A DNA stretch of 64,000 nt from JANTGF01 sp963750735 (GCA_963750735.1 CAVVRY010000012.1:62001-126000), one strand, 5' to 3'. Shown: positions 1 through 10,023, counted from the stretch's first letter. Numbers and translations are program-made. The notes: generated by a model not told the origin, from the letters alone.

Positions 1-1
1 C

Positions 2-2014
2 CAATCAGGAGTGCTTCATTTTAATCAGATTACAAATCGTTTCGAGAACTTAGAAATTCTTTCCAGTTCTGGGGATTCAAAATTACTGCTTAATCTTGGA
101 GTATATCAAATAGGACAGGATAATAATGAGATCATGTTATTTGGGACGAACCAGGGACTTGTTGCCACTGATTTAAAATTCTTGAATGAAAAGAATCCAA
201 AGCAAACTGGAGGTGAATTTTATCAATTAACTGAAAATAGGGTGTTTTCGTTCTTTGTGGATTATAGAAACAGGTATTGGATAGGTTCACAAACAGGAGT
301 TGAACTAATAGATCCAGCTAATCAGAAAAGAAAAAAAATTCACAGGGTAAATCGTGGAAAAATTCAAAACCGCCCAGTCTTATTTATACAGGCTGACCAG
401 TTAAATAACCTTTGGATTGGAACACAGGAAGGACTTGGATATATTGATACGATATCCAACTCAATTAAAATGGTCTCTGATGCGTATGAGTTCCCAGAGG
501 TGAGTATTTATTCTATTACTGATGATCCATATGGGAATTTATGGATGAGTTCAAATTCAGGAGTTATTAGATACTCGCCGGAATCGAACGATTTCCGGAT
601 TTATAATAAATATGATGGCTTACAGGGAAATGAATTTACTCAGGGTGCCTGGTTTCAATCTGACAGGGGTGAGATATTTTTTGGTGGATATGATGGATTT
701 AATGCATTTTTCCCTGACAACATAAAACTAAACCCCTTTTTACCTCAAATAGCTATTACTGATTTTCAGTACCTATCTCCCACAGGATGGAAGGATATTC
801 CGGTTTCTGGAGAGTCGTTAAAATTAAGAACAGACAGAACTAACTCGATTTTTTTAAAGTATTCAGTCCTGGAATTCACTAACCCGTCTAATAATCTTTC
901 TGAATATAAACTGGAAGATTTTGACAATGAGTGGAAGAAGGGTATTAATCCTGGCAATGTAATTTATTCAAATCTGAAAAGAGGGACCTATACTTTCAAG
1001 GTTCGAGGAAGTAATAATGATGAATTATGGGCGGAACAGGAAGTCAGCTTGAAAATTGTGGTTTCAACTCCTATTCAAAGTACAAAGTTTGCCTATTTAA
1101 TTTATATAATCCTGTTTATTCTAGCTGTTTTTCAGGGAATTCGATATTGGACCAAGAATCTTCGAAAAGCAAATCAGGTTCTTAAAGAGAAGGAAGTTGC
1201 TGCTAAGGAAATTGCCAGGCAAAGAGAAGAATTGGCTATAAAGAATAAAAATATCACTGATAGTATCCGATATGCTCAAAAAATTCAGGAAGCAATGCTC
1301 CCGTCCACATATTTTTTCAAAAGACTTTTTCCTGAATCATTTGTTATCCTAAAGCCAAAGGATATTGTTAGCGGTGATTTCTATTGGGTAACTGAAAAAG
1401 CAGGAAAAGTATTTATTGTATCAGCTGATTGCACCGGTCATGGAGTGCCTGGAGCGTTGATGTCAATTGTTGGTTTTGAGATTCTAGATCGGATTATTAA
1501 CGATCAGGAGATTTTTGAACCAGCTGAAATCTTGAATATTTTAAATAAAGGTGTGGAAGCAACCTTTAGTCGAAGCGATGATGATATTACGGTTAAAGAT
1601 GGAATGGACCTTGGCTTATGTATGATTGACAAAACAGAAAGAAAACTTGAATTTGCCGGGGCCTTCAGTTCCTTATACCTGATTAGAGATAATAAACTTA
1701 CAGAAATTAGAGGAGATAGGTATTCAATTGGATTAAATGCCAATGAGACAGGAGATCCCTTCACAAATCATTTTCTTGATATCGAGGAAGATGATCGTAT
1801 GTATCTTTTTACAGATGGATATGCTGACCAATTTGGAGGGCCAAAGGGGAAAAAATTTATGTACAGAAGGTTCAGGCATCTTTTATTAACAGTGCATAAG
1901 GTGGCTATGGCTGAACAGAAAAGGTTTTTGGAGGAAACGTTGGATGTATGGATGGGCGATTTAGAACAGGTTGACGATATTCAGGTGATTGGCATTCAAC
2001 CGATGAAGAGATAG
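2..2014 (+). CDS. Two-component-type propeller / Y_Y_Y / SpoIIE phosphatase sensor (5' end missing)
   Basis: The frame is open from base 2, so the N-terminus lies outside the window; the GTG at 11 is only the first possible start inside it. What remains shows repeated propeller blades (NLWIGT, NLWMSSNSGV, RYWIGSQTGV), then a Y_Y_Y-like Ig domain (about residues 270-350, ending RGTYTFKVRGSN). One membrane segment (about 355-378), a coiled coil (about 380-420) and a C-terminal PP2C/SpoIIE domain follow. That domain has KPKDIVSGDFYW and the metal-binding ADCTGHGVPGA. In this family a periplasmic sensor controls a cytoplasmic serine phosphatase that usually acts on anti-sigma-antagonist-type proteins. 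The partner is not visible. It converges on the kinase gene with only 8 bp between the stops. The domain call is firm; the ligand and target are unknown. Confidence 0.9.
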   Translation, partial: QSGVLHFNQITNRFENLEILSSSGDSKLLLNLGVYQIGQDNNEIMLFGTNQGLVATDLKFLNEKNPKQTGGEFYQLTENRVFSFFVDYRNRYWIGSQTGVELIDPANQKRKKIHRVNRGKIQNRPVLFIQADQLNNLWIGTQEGLGYIDTISNSIKMVSDAYEFPEVSIYSITDDPYGNLWMSSNSGVIRYSPESNDFRIYNKYDGLQGNEFTQGAWFQSDRGEIFFGGYDGFNAFFPDNIKLNPFLPQIAITDFQYLSPTGWKDIPVSGESLKLRTDRTNSIFLKYSVLEFTNPSNNLSEYKLEDFDNEWKKGINPGNVIYSNLKRGTYTFKVRGSNNDELWAEQEVSLKIVVSTPIQSTKFAYLIYIILFILAVFQGIRYWTKNLRKANQVLKEKEVAAKEIARQREELAIKNKNITDSIRYAQKIQEAMLPSTYFFKRLFPESFVILKPKDIVSGDFYWVTEKAGKVFIVSADCTGHGVPGALMSIVGFEILDRIINDQEIFEPAEILNILNKGVEATFSRSDDDITVKDGMDLGLCMIDKTERKLEFAGAFSSLYLIRDNKLTEIRGDRYSIGLNANETGDPFTNHFLDIEEDDRMYLFTDGYADQFGGPKGKKFMYRRFRHLLLTVHKVAMAEQKRFLEETLDVWMGDLEQVDDIQVIGIQPMKR

Positions 2015-2022
2015 ATATACTA

Positions 2023-3762
2023 TTAAATCAACCTTTTCATCATTTCTAACAGATCTTCTATTTGAAAGGGCTTACTCATATAATCATCCATTCCAGCTGA
2101 TAGACATGTTTCCCTGTCCCCAAGCAAAGCATTGGCTGTCACTGCAATAATTGGTACATGAGAGTTGGTGCTTTTTTCTATCTCACGAATCTTCATTGTA
2201 GCAGTAATCCCATCCATTTCCGCCATCTGAATATCCATTAGAATTATATCATATTTAGATGTGCCAAATTTATCTAATGCTTCCTTCCCATTAAATGCCA
2301 CATCAATGTTTCTGAAATAATCCTTCAAACCTATTCTAACAATTTTCTGGTTTAACTCATTATCTTCAACCAGCAGCAGGTTTGCATCTTTAAGTTCTAG
2401 TTTTGCCTTTCCTTTATCAAATTCAGGAACTTTGGCATGCTCATAACTTCTATGTTCTGGATCACTCGGAATGCCAAAAACAGTTTTGAAAAGAAATTGC
2501 GTGGATTCCTCCTCCATATTTATTTGGAGGTTACCCTGAAGCAACTTAATAAGCTTTCTGCCAAATAATATATTTAATCCCAGGAGGTCATGCTGAAGAC
2601 CACCAGCTTTTTCAGGATTATCAATTGCTGAAAGAATAGAATCTATCTGATCTTGAGAAGAAAATACTCGATTGTTTGAGCGGAGGTCAAATACAAAAGT
2701 GAAACTGTCCTCTGTCTTTTTATCAAGCTCAACATTTAAATCAACAACATTCTTTTTGCCCTTTGTACTTGCATTCATTATGCTTTCAATCAGAATTAGC
2801 ATAATTTGTTTTAAAATAACAGGATTGCCGATTGCTTCTTTAGGAACAGTATCCTCTTTTAAACTTAAATTAAATTCCCCAATTTCTTTTTTTGAATAAA
2901 ATTCAATGGTTCCTTCAATGGTAGTTTTGATGTTAAATAATGTATTTGCTCTATGTTGGAAGCTAACATCAGACGGGGACGATTCAGAAATTGTTTGAAT
3001 AATATTAACCAGGTTAGTGGTGGAAGCAATAAGTGTTTCTGTAATATTTTTCTGGTTTTCATTTAGTTTTGAGTTTGCTAAAAGATTATTTAGCACAACC
3101 ATATCATTCAAAGGAGTTCTGATCTCATGAGAAAGTCTTGATATAAAATCTTCTTTTGATTTTTTTATAAATATCTCATTTTCTTTGGCCCTTTTAAGGT
3201 CAAACAACAATCTCTGATAAACAAATTCAAAGCTCAAACTAATTAGGAAAATGAATAAATAAAAAATAGAAAAAACGATTATAGATGAGCCTGTTATTGG
3301 CAAACCACCGTAAAGTCTGTAATAAATGATTAAACCAATCATTAAGGCTATATACAAAATGCCCGATAATAGGCTTCCTTTCCTGGCACCGAGTAAATAA
3401 ATAGTTAAGGCAGGGATAAAGCTAAACCAGATTATGTCGGCTGGGAACTTAAAACCATCAAAAAAGAAATTGATGAACAAAAAGGCATAAATCAAAACTA
3501 TCGAAAAAACAGAATAAAAAACAAATGATTTCGTTTGTCTGTAAAGGAAAAAATCAAGAATTAGAAGAAGGAATATAATAAAGTTTAATATTCCAAAAGA
3601 AGTATTTTGAGAAGTCAATGATAAAATACTGAAAATAAATGATCCAATTATTGAACAAAGCACTAAGAATTGGATAAGTAAAACTCGGTCGGTAGATTGC
3701 CTATGCTTAAAATTCAGCAGGTTAAATGAAAGATAGCGCAATATTTTTTCACTTGAAATCAT
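2023..3762 (-). CDS. Membrane hybrid histidine kinase-response regulator with eroded ATPase domain
   Basis: 579 residues. About six membrane segments (roughly 30-180) form a sensor with no extracellular domain. A HisKA H-box follows with His212 in SRLSHEIRTPLND, then an ATPase-like region (about 300-430). A full C-terminal receiver domain has VEDN near 466, phospho-acceptor Asp510 (ILMDIQM) and Lys564 (MSKPF). The ATPase region is odd. The N-box reads LIESIMNASTKG (one Asn kept, the other Glu), the usual DxGxG reads DLRSNNR (359-365), and the GxGLGL loop reads DLLGLN (392-397). It may bind ATP weakly, or act as a phosphotransfer scaffold driven by another kinase. Upstream are 225 bp of AT-rich DNA shared with a divergent gene. 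Confidence 0.85.
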   Translation of the reverse strand: MISSEKILRYLSFNLLNFKHRQSTDRVLLIQFLVLCSIIGSFIFSILSLTSQNTSFGILNFIIFLLLILDFFLYRQTKSFVFYSVFSIVLIYAFLFINFFFDGFKFPADIIWFSFIPALTIYLLGARKGSLLSGILYIALMIGLIIYYRLYGGLPITGSSIIVFSIFYLFIFLISLSFEFVYQRLLFDLKRAKENEIFIKKSKEDFISRLSHEIRTPLNDMVVLNNLLANSKLNENQKNITETLIASTTNLVNIIQTISESSPSDVSFQHRANTLFNIKTTIEGTIEFYSKKEIGEFNLSLKEDTVPKEAIGNPVILKQIMLILIESIMNASTKGKKNVVDLNVELDKKTEDSFTFVFDLRSNNRVFSSQDQIDSILSAIDNPEKAGGLQHDLLGLNILFGRKLIKLLQGNLQINMEEESTQFLFKTVFGIPSDPEHRSYEHAKVPEFDKGKAKLELKDANLLLVEDNELNQKIVRIGLKDYFRNIDVAFNGKEALDKFGTSKYDIILMDIQMAEMDGITATMKIREIEKSTNSHVPIIAVTANALLGDRETCLSAGMDDYMSKPFQIEDLLEMMKRLI

Positions 3763-3987
3763 ATAATTCTGAATTGTAGCGACTATTTGTTCTATACAAC
3801 AATCGGGTTTAAAATTGAATTATAAAAATAATAAAATAACATAACTCATAGCAATGAATCAAAATACTTTTCAAAAAGGCACATTTTTTGATATAGTTTT
3901 TCTGGAACATTTTCATTTTTGCACATTTTGTAGAAATAAGAAAGGAATTCTTAAATTTGATCATATTTTTTAATTAGAGAGTAGGCA

Positions 3988-4701
3988 ATGAGGCGTTTTA
4001 TAAATATCGTTTTTCTATTAGTATTAATTTCTTCTGGTGCTGTTTATGGCCAGGGTGAAGAGGAGAGGGTTAGTGTTAAATACACTCATGAATTCAGGTT
4101 CCAGGATGGAATTTATATGAATTTTGAACAGGTAAAACAAAATGCTCCATTACCGAAATACAAAATCCTAACCAATGCAGATTATCATGATCCTTCTTTT
4201 TTCGATAAAGTATTAAGTAACGATGTTTTATACTATTTTGATGATAATGCCACCAGAAATGAAGTATTGTTAGAGGATATCTGGGGATATGCTAAAAATG
4301 GGGTATTATATATTAGAATTGGTGGAGAATTTAATCGAATTACTATTGTTGGAGGAATTTGTCATTTTGTAGGAACTGTAACTGTTACTGATACCAGGTA
4401 TGTAGACCCTTATTATAATCGCTATAATCCATATAGTTACAACTATTATAATTACTATAATAATTTCTATTACCCTCAGCAGTCCCAATCCTATTCGCGA
4501 ACTGAAATGAAGCAGTTTATTCTTGATTTCGAAACAGGTAAGGTAATGGATTATAATACCAATAATCTGGATATTGCCTTAATGAGGGATCCGGAGCTTC
4601 ACGATGAGTTTTCTATGCTAAAATCTAAGGAAAGAAAACAGCTGAAGTTTGTGTACATCAGAAAGTTTAATGAGCGCAATCCCGTTTATTTTCCAAAATA
4701 G
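3988..4701 (+). CDS. Secreted protein of unknown function with a Tyr/Asn-rich tract
   Basis: 237 residues with a clear signal peptide (MRRFINIVFLLVLISSGAVYG, cleavage before Q). I do not recognise a family. The mature part is predicted soluble and periplasmic or surface-exposed. Residues about 135-165 are a low-complexity stretch dominated by Tyr, Asn and Pro (YNPYSYNYYNYYNNFYYPQ), followed by a charged C-terminal half with no Cys. The ATG at 3988 puts the signal peptide exactly at the N-terminus. It has its own transcription unit: 225 bp upstream and 182 bp downstream are non-coding. Confidence 0.7.
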   Translation: MRRFINIVFLLVLISSGAVYGQGEEERVSVKYTHEFRFQDGIYMNFEQVKQNAPLPKYKILTNADYHDPSFFDKVLSNDVLYYFDDNATRNEVLLEDIWGYAKNGVLYIRIGGEFNRITIVGGICHFVGTVTVTDTRYVDPYYNRYNPYSYNYYNYYNNFYYPQQSQSYSRTEMKQFILDFETGKVMDYNTNNLDIALMRDPELHDEFSMLKSKERKQLKFVYIRKFNERNPVYFPK

Positions 4702-4883
4702 GATTCTGTTATAATTTTTAATGCTTCTTTTTTAATAATTTCTTTTCATTTAGTACTTTTTATATCTGCTGTTCGTCTATTTCAACTATTCAGATTAAAA
4801 TTGTTTGAAATAGCCTGTCAAATTTGTACTTTTAACACAAGTCAGGTACATTAGATTTATTAAATTAAAAAAATACCTAAAAT

Positions 4884-5723
4884 ATGAAAAGGACTAGCCT
4901 ATTATTCCTACTCGGTTTAGTATTTGCTTCACTTTCAGCCCAGGCTCCTATGCCCACTACAGCCGATATAGATGCGTTTTATAAATCAAAAACTCTTGTT
5001 GTCCTTGAGGGGGGATTTTCTTCATACGATATATACATTAAAGAAGAGATTGCTAAATATTGGAATATCACACCTTTCGAAACCATCTCACAACAAGAAT
5101 TTGAAGAAATGAGAACCGATAACAATTTTTCTTTTCTGGTTGTTACAGAAACCAGGTTTGAACGGGATAGGGAGGGGGTTAACTACACCTTTTTAAACCT
5201 CCTGCTTGGTGCTGATGTGCCAACAATTGCAGAAATGCCTGAATTTGGATCCCTACCTTTGGCTTATACAGGAGTAGAGAATGAAAATTACTCATATAAA
5301 ATTGGTATAATGATAAAGTTCTTGCAAAACAGGGTGGAAAAACTTAAAGAAAGTACCAATGTTGCAGCTATGAAGCAATTAAAATACTACAATAAAGACT
5401 CAAAGAAGATAAAAACCAATACCTTATACTTATTTAAAGAGGATCTGGCGCCTAATGTTCAGGAATCTACTAAAATTTTAAAGTACTATCCTTATGATTT
5501 TAAAATGGTTACTAATGATGAATTAGCAAAGGTCGTTGGAGATGATGAAAATGCCTTTTTCCTTCATTGTGTAGGTCCAGAGCCAACACAGAGAGAAGGT
5601 TGGTCATTTAAATTGATTTTTGGGATCCGGGATGGAGGATTGTATTATTATGGCAGACATACCATATCGGAGAAAAAACCGGGTGGATTTCTTGATACAG
5701 ATTTTAAGCGAATAGCCAAATAA
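4884..5723 (+). CDS. Secreted protein of unknown function
   Basis: 279 residues with signal peptide MKRTSLLFLLGLVFASLSAQA. No family is recognised. The mature protein is alpha/beta in composition, with no membrane segment, lipobox or catalytic motif. Its ATG follows a purine/A-rich stretch rather than a Shine-Dalgarno, which is normal for Bacteroidota. The next gene follows after about 57 bp on the same strand and could be co-transcribed. Confidence 0.65.
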   Translation: MKRTSLLFLLGLVFASLSAQAPMPTTADIDAFYKSKTLVVLEGGFSSYDIYIKEEIAKYWNITPFETISQQEFEEMRTDNNFSFLVVTETRFERDREGVNYTFLNLLLGADVPTIAEMPEFGSLPLAYTGVENENYSYKIGIMIKFLQNRVEKLKESTNVAAMKQLKYYNKDSKKIKTNTLYLFKEDLAPNVQESTKILKYYPYDFKMVTNDELAKVVGDDENAFFLHCVGPEPTQREGWSFKLIFGIRDGGLYYYGRHTISEKKPGGFLDTDFKRIAK

Positions 5724-5780
5724 ACTCACCGGGATTAGAATCTTTTTTGGAATATTATTAATCATAAATTGAAATGTGTC

Positions 5781-6119
5781 ATGGTTAGCAATGATGAAAA
5801 AAACTGGGCGATGCTTTGCCATTTGGGTGGGCTTGTGCACTTTTTACCTTTTGGTCAAATAATTGTTCCTATGATTATTTGGATGGTGAAAAAGGAGGAA
5901 TTACCTTTTGTAGATGACCAGGGAAAAGAGGCATTGAATTTTCAAATTTCTATGCTCATCTATTATTTAATCTGTATCCCATTAATATTTATTGTAATAG
6001 GAATCTTTCTTCTAGCAATGCTGGGTTTAATAAATCTGATTTTAGTAATTCTTGCCGCTGTTAAGGCCCAACAAGGAGAAGCATTCCGATATCCATTGTC
6101 TTTAAATCTTATAAAATAG
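5781..6119 (+). CDS. DUF4870 (Tic20-like) membrane protein
   Basis: 112 residues from the ATG at 5781. A TTG four codons upstream is possible but less likely. The layout is typical of DUF4870: a short cytoplasmic N-terminus (NDEKNWAMLCHLGGL), a first helix, a charged loop ending DDQGKEALNFQ, two closely spaced hydrophobic helices, and a C-terminus ending YPLSLNLIK. The DxQGKEALNFQ motif is the family hallmark. The protein sits in the inner membrane; its function is unknown in the family. Confidence 0.85.
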   Translation: MVSNDEKNWAMLCHLGGLVHFLPFGQIIVPMIIWMVKKEELPFVDDQGKEALNFQISMLIYYLICIPLIFIVIGIFLLAMLGLINLILVILAAVKAQQGEAFRYPLSLNLIK

Positions 6120-6214
6120 AGGTTTTGTCTACAAGGTTCTTGTTTAAATTACTGTCATTGAAGCTGATCTAATTCAATAAATTACAAATAAACCAACTAT
6201 TAATTCATCTTAAA

Positions 6215-7030
6215 ATGAAGAAAATCTTAATACTCGGTGCGATTCTAATAATTGCTTCTTCTCATGATATGTTCATCAAATTGGACACATATTTTTTGAA
6301 ACCAAATACACAATCTGAGTTATTTATTTTTAATGGAACTTTTGAGAAAAGTGAGAACTCAATTGAGAGGAATCGAATGCAGGATGTTACTTTAATAGGA
6401 CCAGATTACGAAGTAAAACCATCAGAAATTTCCTGGCACGATAAAGACAAAATTTCTATCCTTAATTTTAAAACAGGCAAATCCGGAACATATGCTGCTG
6501 GTATTTCCATTGCACCCAATATGATAGAATTAACAGCCGAAGAATTCAATGAATATCTTGAACATGATGGGGTCTTAGATGTATTAGAGGAAAGAAAAGG
6601 AAACAATGAACTCAATAAAGCAGCCAGGGAAAAATATTCAAAACATGTAAAGGCTATTTTCCAGGTAGGAAAAGAAACCAAGGAGCATTTTAAACATTAT
6701 TTTGGATACCCAATTGAATTTGTCCCACAGGATAATCCATATGAATTGGAAGTTACCGGTGACTTAAAAGTCAAACTTCTTTTGAAAGGAAAACCCCTCA
6801 AGAATCATCTGGTTTATGTTGGATATAAGCATACTATTGATGATCAGGATGCACATGAAGGGCACCATCATGAAGAACTACAGCTCAAAACTAATTTAGA
6901 GGGCATTGTAAACATGAAAATTAACGAGCATGGATTTTGGTATTTACGGACGATTCATATGGTTAAGAGTAGTGAAAAGGATGTTGATTATGAATCAAAC
7001 TGGGCTACACTAACATTTGAGGTTAGATAA
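6215..7030 (+). CDS. DUF4198-type periplasmic protein, probably metal-related
   Basis: 271 residues. A short signal peptide (MKKILILGAILIIASS) is followed directly by HDMF, matching the HDxW/F start of mature DUF4198 proteins. If cleavage falls after ASS, the mature protein begins with His. The C-terminal part carries a His-rich loop (HEGHHHEE, about residue 210) and an Ig-like beta fold. The family is often found beside metal-uptake genes and TonB receptors, but no metal transporter is adjacent here, so metal binding is inferred from His content only. Confidence 0.7.
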   Translation: MKKILILGAILIIASSHDMFIKLDTYFLKPNTQSELFIFNGTFEKSENSIERNRMQDVTLIGPDYEVKPSEISWHDKDKISILNFKTGKSGTYAAGISIAPNMIELTAEEFNEYLEHDGVLDVLEERKGNNELNKAAREKYSKHVKAIFQVGKETKEHFKHYFGYPIEFVPQDNPYELEVTGDLKVKLLLKGKPLKNHLVYVGYKHTIDDQDAHEGHHHEELQLKTNLEGIVNMKINEHGFWYLRTIHMVKSSEKDVDYESNWATLTFEVR

Positions 7031-7053
7031 TAAATCGACTACATAATCTTTCC

Positions 7054-7061
7054 TATCTTTG
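7054..7061 (+). promoter_or_regulatory. Bacteroidota -7 element of hisS
   Basis: TATCTTTG matches TAnnTTTG and lies 30 bp before the hisS ATG. No TTTG is seen at the usual -33 distance. Confidence 0.5.
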
Positions 7062-7091
7062 CATCATTAATTTTGATGAAAAACAACTTAA

Positions 7092-8466
7092 ATGGCCACT
7101 CAGAAACCCTCCATACCAAAAGGAACGCGCGATTTTGGCCCTGCCGAAATGATCCAGCGCAATTATATTTTTAATACCATTCAAGAGGTTTTCATTAAAT
7201 ACGGCTATCAGCCTCTTGAAACACCTGCAATGGAAAACCTGGGTACTCTTCTGGGAAAATATGGTGAAGAGGGTGATAAACTACTTTTCAGGATCCTTAA
7301 TTCCGGTAGATTTTTTTTCTAAGGCATCTGAAAATGATCTCACAGGGATTGATTCACAAAAGCTGGCAAATTTAATTACAGAAAAAGGTTTAAAATACGA
7401 TTTAACCGTTCCATTTGCCCGATACGTTGTTCAACACAGAAATGAAATTACTTTTCCATTTAAAAGATATCAGATTCAGCCGGTATGGAGAGCGGATAGA
7501 CCTCAAAAGGGCCGTTACAGGGAGTTTTACCAGTGTGATGTGGATGTAATCGGCAGCGAATCACTTCTTTCTGAGGTTGAGTTGGTGCAAATAGCAAATG
7601 AGGTTTTCAATAAATTGGGCTTAAATATTCTGATAAAAATAAACAACAGGAAGGTATTGGCAGGTATTTCTGAGGTTATTGGACAGGCTGAGCAAATGAT
7701 GAAAATTACCATTGCCATTGATAAGATTGAAAAAATTGGCCTGGAAAAAGTGAATGAGGAATTGATTGAGGCCGGTATTCCAAAAAATTCTGTTGAAAAA
7801 CTGCAACCCATCTTAAGCTTTAAAGGAACATCCGTTGAAAAACTGGAACTATTGAAAAGTATTTTATCCTCTTCTGAAATAGGTATGCAGGGAGTAAATG
7901 AATTAGAGTCTGTAATGGATTACCTTGGACCATTTGATCTGTCGGCTGAAGTCCAGATTGATCTCTCACTGGCACGTGGTTTGAATTATTATACTGGAGC
8001 TATTATTGAGATTGCCTCAAAAGATATGGACATTGGAAGTATTTGTGGGGGAGGTCGATACGATGATTTAACGGGGATCTTTGGACTTAAGGATGTTTCA
8101 GGGGTAGGTATTTCTTTTGGAGCTGACAGGATTTATGATGTAATGTTGCATAAAAACCTCTTTCCAAAGGAATTGGCCCAAACAACGCAGTTAATGTTTG
8201 TGAATTTTGGTGAGGAAGAAGAAAAATACTGCCTCTCTTTGTTAAATAAGATCCGCTCTGAAGGAATTTCAGCTGAATTATTTCCTGATAGGGCCAAAAT
8301 GAAAAAGCAGATGTCCTATGCCAATGCAAAAAAAATCAACTATGTTGCTCTTGTTGGACACAATGAAATTGAGGAAGGATTGATTACCCTCAAGAATATG
8401 AAAGACGGAGAGCAGGAAAAAGTAAAGATTGAGGAACTAATCTCAAAATTGTCAAATCCAGAGTAA
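7092..8466 (+). CDS. hisS: Histidyl-tRNA synthetase, interrupted by a +1 frameshift
   Basis: Class II aminoacyl-tRNA synthetase charging tRNA-His in the cytoplasm. The first frame (7092-7322) gives the N-terminus with SIPKGTRDF and GKYGEEGDKLLFRILNSG, then RFFF and a stop. The second frame continues with DFFSKASENDL, motif 2 (PVWRADRPQKGRYREFYQCD), the histidine loop ARGLNYYTGA, motif 3 (GGGRYDDLTG) and the anticodon-binding domain. Removing one base at 7307 or 7308 gives NSGDFFSKAS, which fits the Bacteroidota family. The joined protein is full length (about 457 residues). Because the gene is essential and no other copy is visible here, a sequence error is the simplest explanation. Confidence 0.93.
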
Positions 8467-8514
8467 TTTTCAAACTTTCTCGTGAATTAATGGACTCTTT
8501 TAAATAAATAAAAT

Positions 8515-10023
8515 ATGCAGGAGAGATTTCATGAAATATCATCCCATGTTTTAAGTTTTAATCAAATCCAGGAAATTCTTGAAAATGATATAAAATTGAA
8601 ATTGTCACCTGCAGCCGAAGATCGCATAAAAAAGTGCAGGGCCTACCTGGATAACAAACTTAAAAACTCTGATGAACCTATTTATGGAATTAACACTGGT
8701 TTTGGGGCATTGCATGATCGGTCCATTTCCAAAGAAGACTTAGGTACACTGCAGAAAAACCTGGTAATGTCACATGCCTGTGGAATGGGAGATGAAGTGC
8801 CGCAGGTAATTGTGAAATTAATGCTCTTTCTTAAAATCCAGTCGCTTTCTTATGGCAATTCTGGTGTTCAGCTAGCTACAGTATATCGACTTATTGACTT
8901 TTTTAACAACGATATACTTCCAGTTGTTTTCCAGTATGGGTCACTTGGAGCATCAGGTGACCTGGCTCCTTTAGCCCATATGAGTTTACCTTTATTAGGA
9001 ATGGGGGAAGTAAATTATGATGGAAGGAAATTAAAAGCTAATGGAGTTTTAAAAAAATTAGGTTGGAATCCAATAGAATTGAAGAGCAAAGAAGGACTTG
9101 CTTTGTTAAACGGGACTCAATTTATGAGTGCTTTTGGTGTTTACTCTGTTCTAAAAGTGTTTAAGTTGTCACAATTAGCCGATGTGATTGGAGCCTTGTC
9201 ATTGGATGTTTTTGATGGGAGGATTGAACCTTTTTTTGAAAATGTTCATCTCATCAGGCCTCACAAGGGGCAAATTAAAACAGCCAGTAGAATACGTTTT
9301 TTGTTAAACGACAGCGAACTTATTATGCGCCAGGGAAAAGCTGTTCAGGATCCATATTCATTCCGATGTATTCCACAAGTACATGGAGCGAGTAAAGACT
9401 CTATTAATTATGTTGCCTATGTTTTTAAAAATGAGATAAATTCCGTAACTGATAATCCAACAATTTTTCCTGAGGAAGATTTGATAATTTCTGCAGGTAA
9501 TTTTCATGGACAACCACTAGCCCTTGCTCTTGATAATTTATCTATAGCCATGGCTGAATTAGGAAATATTTCCGAAAGGCGAACATACCAACTTCTTTCC
9601 GGACAGAGAGACCTTCCACCCTTTTTAATTTTAAATCCGGGTCTTGATTCCGGATTTATGATTCCACAATATACGGCTGCCTCCATGGTAAGTCACAACA
9701 AACAATTGGCAACACCTGCTTCAGTTGACTCAATTGAATCCTCTCAGGGGCAGGAAGACCACGTTAGTATGGGGGCAAATGCTGCCTTAAAAGCATATCA
9801 AATTTGTTTAAATCTTGAAAGAATTCTGGCTATTGAGTTATTCAATGCCGCCCAGGCACTCGATTTTAGAAGACCTCTTAAATCTTCCTCCTTCCTTGAA
9901 AAGATGGTAAAAAAGTATAGGGAAATTGTGCCTTTTATTTCATCTGATAAACCCATGTATGAGGAAATGAACAAAACAGTTAACTTCCTTAGGGATATTG
10001 AGCTTATTCTTCCTGAACCATAA
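8515..10023 (+). CDS. hutH: Histidine ammonia-lyase
   Basis: 502 residues, the usual HAL length. It deaminates L-histidine to urocanate. Ala146-Ser147-Gly148 in GSLGASGDLAPLAH form the MIO electrophile. Other family residues are present: YGINTGFG (catalytic Tyr), the histidine-type substrate motif MSHACG, LLNGTQ, QDPYSFRCIPQ and QEDHVSMG. The last keeps the HAL-type Glu-Asp-His. No hutU, hutI or formiminotransferase gene is adjacent, so any histidine degradation pathway must be completed elsewhere. It lies 48 bp after hisS, and a paralogue follows. Confidence 0.9.
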   Translation: MQERFHEISSHVLSFNQIQEILENDIKLKLSPAAEDRIKKCRAYLDNKLKNSDEPIYGINTGFGALHDRSISKEDLGTLQKNLVMSHACGMGDEVPQVIVKLMLFLKIQSLSYGNSGVQLATVYRLIDFFNNDILPVVFQYGSLGASGDLAPLAHMSLPLLGMGEVNYDGRKLKANGVLKKLGWNPIELKSKEGLALLNGTQFMSAFGVYSVLKVFKLSQLADVIGALSLDVFDGRIEPFFENVHLIRPHKGQIKTASRIRFLLNDSELIMRQGKAVQDPYSFRCIPQVHGASKDSINYVAYVFKNEINSVTDNPTIFPEEDLIISAGNFHGQPLALALDNLSIAMAELGNISERRTYQLLSGQRDLPPFLILNPGLDSGFMIPQYTAASMVSHNKQLATPASVDSIESSQGQEDHVSMGANAALKAYQICLNLERILAIELFNAAQALDFRRPLKSSSFLEKMVKKYREIVPFISSDKPMYEEMNKTVNFLRDIELILPEP

